Part shown: piece after piece, positions 6,686 through 10,994 of the stretch
Numbering within the stretch: position 1 is the first letter of the stretch
How the letters are laid out: each line of letters starts with the position of its first letter
From: JAJFTV01 sp964426355
GTDB taxonomy: Bacteria > Chloroflexota > Anaerolineae > Anaerolineales > Anaerolineaceae
DNA: 10,994 nt
Direction of reading: 5' to 3'
Assembly: GCA_964426355.1 (NCBI GenBank)
Contig: CAYRRA010000151.1
Coordinates: forward strand, 1-10,994
Program-made: the position numbers and the translations under genes
Notes under the pieces: model-generated
Databases searched by the model: none
Seen by the model: the letters and a program-made list of their open reading frames with translations, nothing else
What the model was told of the DNA's origin: nothing

Positions 6686-6730
6686 TTCGCCAAAGGTGTT
6701 CTTTACAAACTGTAGAGTTTTTCTGGCGAA
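6686..6730. repeat. Nested inverted repeats upstream of the pfkA promoter
   Basis: TTCGCCA (6686-6692) and TGGCGAA (6724-6730) are perfect 7-base arms 31 bases apart. Between them AAACT (6707-6711) and AGTTT (6716-6720) form a second perfect inverted repeat with a 4-base loop. The outer arms begin two bases upstream of the proposed -35 box, so a regulator-binding site or a cruciform is plausible. A further hairpin, GGTTG (6746-6750) with CAACC (6757-6761) around six T, lies next to it. No known operator was recognised. Confidence 0.4.
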
Positions 6731-6833
6731 AACCTTCAAGTCATCGGTTGTTTTTTCAACCTCTTTGCAAAAAGACTTTCAACCAAAACCTGGCGTGATT
6801 AATGGCTGGTGAGATAAAACCTGGAAAATTTAT

Positions 6834-6848
6834 CAGGGTGTTCCCCTG
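6834..6848 (-). terminator. Weak candidate terminator after the LctP-type permease gene
   Basis: CAGGG (6834-6838) and CCCTG (6844-6848) form a perfect 5-bp stem with a 5-base loop, 24 bases after the permease stop. On the minus strand it is followed by ATAAATTTT, which is only moderately T-rich. The rest of the 6611-6872 gap holds the pfkA promoter and inverted repeats; I see no gene in it. Confidence 0.3.
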
Positions 6849-6872
6849 GACCTCTTTTATCTTTAGGGGGGT

Positions 6873-8423
6873 TCAGCCAAGCAAGAGCGCCAATAGACCC
6901 AGCCCCAGGCAGATGCCCAGGCAGTGCGGGAGGGTCTTGCGCAATACTTCGCCATCCTGTCCTTGAATACCGGCTGTGCTGCAACCCACGATGATCTTCG
7001 CCGGTGCGATCATGCTGCCCAGTGCGCCGCCGGCGGTCTGGGCAGCCAGCAACAGGCGCGGGTCCAGGTTGAGCAGCAGTGCGGCGTTGTTTTGCAGTGG
7101 GGCGAAGAGCACGTTGGAATTGTTGTTGCTGCCTGTTGCAAATGCCCCCAGCACCCCTACCAGAGGGGAAACCAGCGGGAAGAGCGCACCCAGACCCTCG
7201 CTCAAACCGCGTGCCAGCAGGTAGGTCATGCCGCAGTGATCCATCAACGTAGACAGACCTACCATGGAAATAATCCCCACGCTGACCGGGGCGGCTGACC
7301 TCCACGTCTTGCGAAGTGCGTCTACAAATTCATTTTTTCCGAGTAAACCGCTTCGCCAGAACCCAAACGCGCTCAATAAAGCAGTGAGGAGAATATATGT
7401 TCCCGGGTGTACCAGCGGGCGGTAGGCAGAGCCAGGCGCAGCCGGGGTGAGAACATCCTCCGGGTGTAGATCAAAGAGCAGCGCGCTGGATGTTTCAACT
7501 GTAGGGAATTGCACCTGCCAGGCGAACTTTTCGAGAAAGCTGTACCACTGGGGCGAGAGGAAGAGGACTGCCAGGATGAGGGTCAAAAACAAATAGCTGA
7601 GCAAGCCAGCGATCAGCGGCTTTTTGGGCGGCGGCGAAACAGATCTTTCGTGTTCACTGTGTGCTGGAGGCTTCATCAGCCGGGCAGCCAGTATGCCTGC
7701 CAGGACACCCGAAAGACCGGCTGCCAGCGCAGCCAGTGGGAGAAGCGGCGTGATGGCAAGCAAGTACTGCACAATACCCATGACGGCGCCAATGGGCATT
7801 ATCACCGGGATAAACCTGCTTTGTTTCAAAATGAGTGCGGTGCTTAAGCCGCAGGCGATACAGGCAAGACCCAGAAAGAGCGCTGACATGGGTGCCAGCT
7901 CATCTGTTGTGCGACCCGTAATGGCTGCCAGGGTTTGAAAAATCACCGACATATCGCCAAAAGTAACCGACCATGCGTGTCCAACGGCAACAGCCGCCAC
8001 CGCCTGGATAGCCGGCACCCCCAACCCGACCAGCATTGGTGCAACAATGGCGATGGGCAGCCCAAAACCTGCCAGCCCTTCCAGTAAACCGCTGAACGCC
8101 CATGCCAGCAGTATCAGCAGCAGCCCACGCACGCCCACTCGCTGTTCCAATCCCTGGGCAATGGCGCGAATACCGCCGGTTTGATCGACGATGTTGTAGA
8201 GGAGCAATGCCGACCAGAGGATGACAAGCACGACCAGGGAAAGGAAAAGCCCTTTGAGTTGAGAGACCCACAGGATCGAGCCATTCAAGCCAAAAAAGAG
8301 CAGAGCGATGATAAGACCTGCCAGCCAACCAGCAGGTCCGGCTCGCTGACCGCCCCAACGCAGGAGAATCATCAGCCCAAGAACGGATAGGAGGGGGAGA
8401 ACTGTAAGGAAGTAAGTCATCAT
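6873..8423 (-). CDS. LctP-family permease (lactate/glycolate type)
   Basis: 516 residues with about twelve or more hydrophobic spans, close to the family length. Hallmarks of the lactate permease family (TC 2.A.14) are clear. One is Glu115-Gly-Leu-Ala-Gly-Phe-Gly-Leu-Pro through Gly148-His-Ala-Trp-Ser-Val-Thr-Phe-Gly. The others are Gly-Ala-Phe-Ala-Thr-Gly-Ser-Asn-Asn-Asn-Ser-Asn (426-437) and Gln462-Thr-Ala-Gly-Gly-Ala-Leu-Gly-Ser-Met-Ile-Ala-Pro-Ala-Lys, followed by Ser-Thr-Ala-Gly-Ile. A hydrophilic loop at about 251-268 contains several Pro and Lys. The family imports L-lactate, D-lactate or glycolate with protons; which one cannot be told here. No lactate dehydrogenase or lactate-utilisation gene is beside it. 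Two tandem ATG codons (8423-8421 and 8420-8418) are possible starts. Neither has a Shine-Dalgarno, and the proposed transcription start is only about ten bases upstream, so translation from a near-leaderless mRNA is possible. Confidence 0.92.
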   Translation of the reverse strand: MMTYFLTVLPLLSVLGLMILLRWGGQRAGPAGWLAGLIIALLFFGLNGSILWVSQLKGLFLSLVVLVILWSALLLYNIVDQTGGIRAIAQGLEQRVGVRGLLLILLAWAFSGLLEGLAGFGLPIAIVAPMLVGLGVPAIQAVAAVAVGHAWSVTFGDMSVIFQTLAAITGRTTDELAPMSALFLGLACIACGLSTALILKQSRFIPVIMPIGAVMGIVQYLLAITPLLPLAALAAGLSGVLAGILAARLMKPPAHSEHERSVSPPPKKPLIAGLLSYLFLTLILAVLFLSPQWYSFLEKFAWQVQFPTVETSSALLFDLHPEDVLTPAAPGSAYRPLVHPGTYILLTALLSAFGFWRSGLLGKNEFVDALRKTWRSAAPVSVGIISMVGLSTLMDHCGMTYLLARGLSEGLGALFPLVSPLVGVLGAFATGSNNNSNVLFAPLQNNAALLLNLDPRLLLAAQTAGGALGSMIAPAKIIVGCSTAGIQGQDGEVLRKTLPHCLGICLGLGLLALLLG

Positions 8424-8432
8424 GATTGGTTT

Positions 8433-8457
8433 ACTGTAAATTATATGGGTTATCCCA
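8433..8457 (-). promoter_or_regulatory. Candidate promoter and small inverted repeat for the LctP-type permease
   Basis: TATAAT on the minus strand (8445-8440) is a perfect -10 box, placing the start of transcription near 8433, ten bases before the ATG. No good -35 was found at 16-18 bases. TGGG (8446-8449) and CCCA (8454-8457) form a short inverted repeat touching the -10 box, the right place for a repressor or activator site. The assignment rests mainly on the -10 match and the A/T-rich setting. Confidence 0.45.
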
Positions 8458-8468
8458 CAATTTTATCG

Positions 8469-8504
8469 TTTTCGTGTACAATTGCCTCTAATTGAATATA
8501 TAAA
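8469..8504 (+). promoter_or_regulatory. Likely promoter region for the cobalamin-transport operon
   Basis: The stretch just ahead of the riboswitch is A/T-rich. It offers TACAAT (8477-8482) as one -10 candidate and TATATA/TATAAA (8497-8504) as another, with TTTTCG (8469-8474) as a weak -35 for a -10 near 8492-8498. None is a clean pair, so the exact start is not fixed. Location alone demands a rightward promoter somewhere here, because the transcript must include the aptamer from about 8506. Confidence 0.35.
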
Positions 8505-8505
8505 C

Positions 8506-8728
8506 GGTTGAGGCGCCCGTTCCCCCGGATGGGAGGGCATAAAGGCGAAGCCGGTGAGGTTGAAGAGAACCAAGTCCGGCGCTATCCCGTAACTGTAAGA
8601 CGAGCATCTTCGTCAAGCCAGGTCGACCACCCCAACCAGTCAACACGAACCTCGTGGAAGGGAGGTGTGGGCGTATGGATACAGAGTAATCCGTTAACCT
8701 TTTTCCCCTGCCACTGGCAGGGGTTTTT
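8506..8728 (+). ncRNA. Cobalamin riboswitch with terminator-type expression platform
   Basis: The aptamer core matches the cobalamin family. AAAGGCGAAGCCGGTGA (8541-8557) corresponds to the conserved AAAGGGAA-CCGGTG block. TCCGGCGC then TATCCCGTAACTGTAA (8575-8598) is the P4/P5 region with the invariant ACTGTAA. AAGCCAGGTCGACC (8615-8628) is the B12 box. The closing helix pairs GGTTGAGG (8506-8513) with CCCCAACC (8630-8637), with one mismatch. A GCCC/CCC...GGG/GGGC hairpin at 8515-8538 is the 5' arm hairpin. GACGA/TCGTC (8599-8603, 8610-8614) encloses only six bases before the B12 box, so the large peripheral P7-P11 domain is missing and the aptamer is compact. L4 carries an extra GGTT/AACC hairpin. 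The 3' part (8638-8728) holds a CACGA/TCGTG hairpin (8644-8656) and a terminator. By family knowledge, ligand binding should reduce expression of the importer downstream. Confidence 0.9.
8705..8728 (+). terminator. Intrinsic terminator of the riboswitch expression platform
   Basis: CCCCTGCC (8705-8712) pairs perfectly with GGCAGGGG (8716-8723) around a 3-base loop, or as 7 bp with a 5-base loop. Five T follow directly (8724-8728), then GTTTG. It lies 68 bases after the aptamer closing helix and about 100 bases before the binding-protein start. It is therefore the likely premature stop point when cobalamin is bound. Confidence 0.85.
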
Positions 8729-8770
8729 GTTTGACTGTGCTGTTGAAATCGGACAAAAATGATTTCAAAC

Positions 8771-8786
8771 CTGCCTGGTAAGGCAG
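8771..8786 (+). repeat. Hairpin in the leader just upstream of the binding-protein gene
   Basis: CTGCCT (8771-8776) and AGGCAG (8781-8786) form a perfect 6-bp stem with a GGTA loop. CCTGCC here (8770-8775) is also complementary to GGCAGG in the 3' arm of the upstream terminator (8716-8721). Alternative pairings between the two elements are thus possible. The GGAG of the downstream gene (8816-8819) is outside the stem. Confidence 0.4.
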
Positions 8787-8825
8787 ATGATTTGGATAAA
8801 TTATATGAATCAATGGAGAAGAACC

Positions 8826-9779
8826 ATGTCGTTAAGACGTTTTGCACTATTATTGCTCGTTGGAATGCTCTTGTTGAGCGCATGTGGTCCCCAGGCTGTT
8901 GAAGCGCCTGTCCAGGAAGTGGTCGTTGAGCCGGAAGTTGAAAGTGTCGCTGTTGAGGACGACCTGGGCAGCGTGGTCGAACTGGAAAGTTATCCCCAGG
9001 CGATTGTTTCACTTTCACCCTCCATTACCGAGATTCTTTTTGCGATTGGCGCAGGCGAACAGGTGGTTGGGCGCGAAGATGCGGCTACATACCCTGAAGC
9101 AGCGCTGGATGTACCCAGCGTGGGCGCGTTGTGGGGTGAACTGCCTACCGAAGCCATTCTGGCGATGGAACCTGACCTGGTCGTTGGCGCGGAAATCATT
9201 TCAACCGAACAGGTGCAGACTTTGAAAGACCTGGGTTTAACCGTGTACTGGCAGTCAAACCCCGAATCGTTTGAAGACCTGTACCAGAAAATTCTCGATA
9301 TTGCCGAAGTCACTGGTCATGTGGATGAAGCCAACGCCCTGGTTGAAGACCTGAAAGCCCGTGTAGCTGCTGTCAAGGAGACTGTCGCGAAGGCGGAACA
9401 GAAACCGCTGGTGTTCTACCAGTTGGATAGCACCGACCCGGCGAACCCCTGGACGGTTGGCGGTGGAACCTTTATCGATTTCATCCTGACAACGGCTGGG
9501 GGTGTTAATGTGACCGCGGATATGAACGCATACACTCAGATCGGTACCGAAGGGCTGATTGAGAAGAACCCTGATATCATATTAATGGCGGATGCGCTGT
9601 ATGGCATCACCGCTGAAAGCGTAAGCGAGCGACCCGGTTGGGATGTGATTAACGCTGTGATCAACGGCAAGATTTACCCCATCGACCCCAACATGATGAG
9701 CGTTCCGGGACCGCGCCTGGTAGACGCGCTTGAAGAAACTGCTCGGCTGCTGCACCCGAATTTGTTTGAGCAACCGTAA
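8826..9779 (+). CDS. btuF: Cobalamin ABC transporter substrate-binding lipoprotein (BtuF-like)
   Basis: 317 residues. The N-terminus Ser-Leu-Arg-Arg followed by a hydrophobic core and Leu17-Ser18-Ala19-Cys20-Gly is a lipoprotein signal peptide with a lipobox, so the mature protein is anchored by Cys20. Residues about 23-55 form an acidic Val/Glu/Pro-rich linker. The rest fits the class III periplasmic-binding fold of Fe3+-siderophore/B12 receptors: Ile60-Val-Ser-Leu-Ser-Pro-Ser-Ile-Thr-Glu-Ile-Leu-Phe-Ala-Ile-Gly, then Pro-Asp-Leu-Val-Val-Gly (116-121), a long linking helix (about 165-190), and Asn248-Pro-Asp-Ile-Ile-Leu-Met. The start is the ATG at 8826, seven bases after GGAG. An in-frame ATG at 8787 would add 13 polar residues before the signal peptide and has no ribosome binding site. 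The cobalamin riboswitch upstream makes B12 or another corrinoid the likely ligand. The fold alone would not separate this from haem or siderophore receptors. Confidence 0.9.
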   Translation: MSLRRFALLLLVGMLLLSACGPQAVEAPVQEVVVEPEVESVAVEDDLGSVVELESYPQAIVSLSPSITEILFAIGAGEQVVGREDAATYPEAALDVPSVGALWGELPTEAILAMEPDLVVGAEIISTEQVQTLKDLGLTVYWQSNPESFEDLYQKILDIAEVTGHVDEANALVEDLKARVAAVKETVAKAEQKPLVFYQLDSTDPANPWTVGGGTFIDFILTTAGGVNVTADMNAYTQIGTEGLIEKNPDIILMADALYGITAESVSERPGWDVINAVINGKIYPIDPNMMSVPGPRLVDALEETARLLHPNLFEQP

Positions 9780-9804
9780 CACTGAAATACAAGTAGTGTG
9801 TTTT

Positions 9805-9839
9805 GGGGTGCAGGATGTTGGTTTTGCATCCTGCACCTC
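9805..9839 (+). repeat. Stable intercistronic hairpin between btuF and btuC
   Basis: GGTGCAGGATG (9807-9817) and CATCCTGCACC (9827-9837) form a perfect 11-bp stem around a 9-base loop; a G-T wobble and a G-C pair extend it to 9805/9839. The stem ends 13 bases before the btuC ATG and is not followed by a T-run, so it is not a normal terminator. Such structures between a binding-protein gene and its permease gene commonly protect the upstream mRNA and raise receptor levels over the membrane components (inference from other ABC operons). Confidence 0.75.
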
Positions 9840-9852
9840 CTGGACGATTTGA

Positions 9853-10878
9853 ATGATTAGAAGACATCCTTACCTGGTTAACATCCTTTTGCTGTGCCTG
9901 GCGATGATTTTTAGCATCGCGATTGGCGCGGTGTCTATCCCGCCGGATACCATCCTGCGCGTCTTGCTGCATAAACTGCCCTGGCTTCAAATCACGCCCG
10001 ATTGGTCCGACTCGTTCTCATCCATCATTCTTTCTGTGCGTTTGCCTCATGCTATCCTGGTGGCGCTGACAGGGGCGGCGCTTTCCAGCAGCGGTGCAGC
10101 ATACCAGGGCTTATTCCGCAACCCGCTTTCCGACCCTTATTTGATCGGCGTGGCTTCGGGCGCCGGGTTGGGCGCCGTTCTGGCAATGAAGATGAACTGG
10201 CCCGCTGAACTGCAGGGGTATTACCTGATCCCGGCTGCTGCTTTTCTCGGTGCCATCCTGACGGTGCTGCTGGTGTATAACCTGGCGCGCGTCAACGGGA
10301 TGGTTCCTCTCACCACGCTCATCCTGGCGGGTGTTGCTATTGGCTCGCTTGCATCGGCGTTGACCTCTTTCATCATGCTGCGCTCGGATGAACAGGTTCA
10401 CCGTGCTATCGCTTTCCTGTTGGGCGGCTCGCCGATGGCGGGCTGGAACCCGGTGCTGGCTGCCCTGCCATATATCCTGGTTGGTATGGGGCTTCTCACT
10501 TTTTCAGGACACATGTTAAATGTGCTTCAGTTCGGTGAAGAGGAAGCGCGCCAGATGGGGCTGGCGGTGAACCGAGCCAAGATTTATGTTATTCTCACCG
10601 CCTCACTCACCACTGCGGTAGCCGTGGCTTTCTCTGGTATCATCGGTTTTATCGGGTTGGTGATTCCGCATATTATCCGCATGATTTGGGGACCGGACTA
10701 CCGCCGCTTGATCCCTCTTTCTATCCTGGGTGGTGCCAGTGCGCTGCTGCTGGCTGATATGCTTGCAAGAATTCTGCTGGCTCCTTCCAGTCTGCCCGTG
10801 GGCATCGTCACAGCCATCACCGGCGCGCCCTTCTTCTTGTGGATTCTGCGTCGTGCCAAGCGGGAGGTATTTTGGTAA
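9853..10878 (+). CDS. btuC: Cobalamin ABC transporter permease (BtuC/FecCD family)
   Basis: 341 residues with about ten hydrophobic spans, typical of the FecCD family. Diagnostic stretches are Arg-Leu-Pro-His-Ala-Ile-Leu-Val-Ala-Leu-Thr-Gly-Ala-Ala-Leu, followed by Gly-Leu-Phe-Arg-Asn-Pro-Leu-Ser-Asp-Pro-Tyr-Leu-Ile-Gly. Later come Gly-Phe-Ile-Gly-Leu-Val-Ile-Pro-His-Ile-Ile-Arg, the coupling helix that contacts the ATPase, and Leu-Pro-Val-Gly-Ile-Val-Thr-Ala-Ile-Thr-Gly-Ala-Pro-Phe-Phe near the end. Two copies would form the inner-membrane channel. The ATG at 9853 follows a large hairpin and has only a weak GGA as ribosome binding site, which suggests lower translation than btuF. The following ATPase gene begins one base after its TAA. 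The B12 role is inferred from the riboswitch and neighbours; family members also move siderophores and haem. Confidence 0.93.
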   Translation: MIRRHPYLVNILLLCLAMIFSIAIGAVSIPPDTILRVLLHKLPWLQITPDWSDSFSSIILSVRLPHAILVALTGAALSSSGAAYQGLFRNPLSDPYLIGVASGAGLGAVLAMKMNWPAELQGYYLIPAAAFLGAILTVLLVYNLARVNGMVPLTTLILAGVAIGSLASALTSFIMLRSDEQVHRAIAFLLGGSPMAGWNPVLAALPYILVGMGLLTFSGHMLNVLQFGEEEARQMGLAVNRAKIYVILTASLTTAVAVAFSGIIGFIGLVIPHIIRMIWGPDYRRLIPLSILGGASALLLADMLARILLAPSSLPVGIVTAITGAPFFLWILRRAKREVFW

Positions 10879-10879
10879 G

Positions 10880-10994
10880 ATGCTGACCATCAAACAGCTT
10901 TCCGTTGCGTATGGTTCACATCTTGTACTGGAAGATGTGTCTTTGGAAGTGAGACCGGGTGAAATCCTGGCATTGATTGGTCCCAACGGTGCAG
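10880..10994 (+). CDS. btuD: Cobalamin ABC transporter ATPase, N-terminal fragment cut by window edge
   Basis: 38 codons are visible from the ATG at 10880. The reading is Met-Leu-Thr-Ile-Lys-Gln-Leu-Ser-Val-Ala-Tyr-Gly, with the A-loop tyrosine at 11, then Val-Leu-Glu-Asp-Val-Ser-Leu-Glu-Val-Arg-Pro-Gly-Glu. The last visible residues, Ala-Leu-Ile-Gly-Pro-Asn-Gly-Ala, are the first part of Walker A (GPNGAGKS/T). GGGAGG at 10862-10867, inside the end of btuC, can serve as the ribosome binding site. It is the third gene of the import operon, and energises transport by ATP hydrolysis in the cytoplasm. The truncation is only the end of the window. Confidence 0.9.
   Translation, partial: MLTIKQLSVAYGSHLVLEDVSLEVRPGEILALIGPNGA

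Noticed and set aside
6746..6761. GGTTG-six T-CAACC hairpin considered as a terminator
   Set aside because: The T tract is in the loop rather than after the stem, so it lacks the layout of an intrinsic terminator on either strand.
7900..8358. 152-codon leftward open frame in another frame within the LctP-type permease
   Set aside because: It overlaps the conserved LctP signature on the same strand and has an Arg/Gly/Trp-rich composition typical of a shifted frame of a GC-rich membrane gene.
8787..8825. Upstream in-frame ATG codons for the cobalamin-binding lipoprotein
   Set aside because: No ribosome binding site, and the added residues would precede the lipoprotein signal peptide; the ATG at 8826 has GGAG at proper distance.
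8488..9018. 176-codon leftward open frame across the riboswitch and btuF start
   Set aside because: It is antisense to conserved riboswitch elements and the btuF signal peptide, and its product shows no recognisable motif.
8826..10994. Siderophore or haem importer instead of cobalamin importer
   Set aside because: The protein families allow it, but the cobalamin riboswitch and terminator immediately upstream point to a corrinoid; no Fur-like box was seen.

Overview
The window carries two gene sets transcribed in opposite directions. The base composition is moderately GC-rich. The gene style is bacterial with a Gram-negative-like or monoderm envelope: a lipoprotein signal with an acidic linker, ECF sigma and anti-sigma genes, an LctP permease, and a group III-like phosphofructokinase. 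The overall look fits a Chloroflexota (Anaerolineae-like) chromosome. That assignment is inference from gene style, not a marker-gene result. I see no rRNA, tRNA, IS element, CRISPR array or prophage gene.

Leftward part (6610 down to 1). A tightly packed series reads on the minus strand in this order: 6-phosphofructokinase, aldo/keto reductase, CPA1 Na+/H+ antiporter, a UspA-like protein, a previously uncalled 34-residue ORF, an ECF sigma factor, a zinc-binding anti-sigma factor with two membrane spans, and a polytopic membrane protein cut by the window edge. Gaps are at most about 50 bases, and three junctions are 4-base stop/start overlaps. The only good promoter lies before the phosphofructokinase (TATAAT at 6654-6659). 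The set may therefore behave as one long transcript, with a sigma/anti-sigma module at its distal end and ion-homeostasis and stress genes ahead of it.

Middle (6611-8505). After a 262-base gap that contains inverted repeats comes a leftward LctP-family lactate/glycolate permease (6873-8423). It has its own promoter and a very short leader.

Rightward part (8506-10994). A compact cobalamin riboswitch (about 8506-8637) is followed by an intrinsic terminator. It precedes a vitamin B12 ABC importer: lipoprotein binding protein (btuF-like), FecCD-type permease (btuC-like) and the start of the ATPase (btuD-like), which ends inside its Walker A motif at the window edge. A strong hairpin separates the binding-protein and permease genes. 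The riboswitch makes cobalamin or a corrinoid the likely substrate, rather than a siderophore or haem.

Most noteworthy are the small ORF translationally overlapping the sigma gene, the riboswitch with an extra hairpin in its L4 loop, the unusual GGGGT/PKTIDND active-site combination in the phosphofructokinase, and the UspA-like protein that lacks the usual nucleotide-binding glycine motif.
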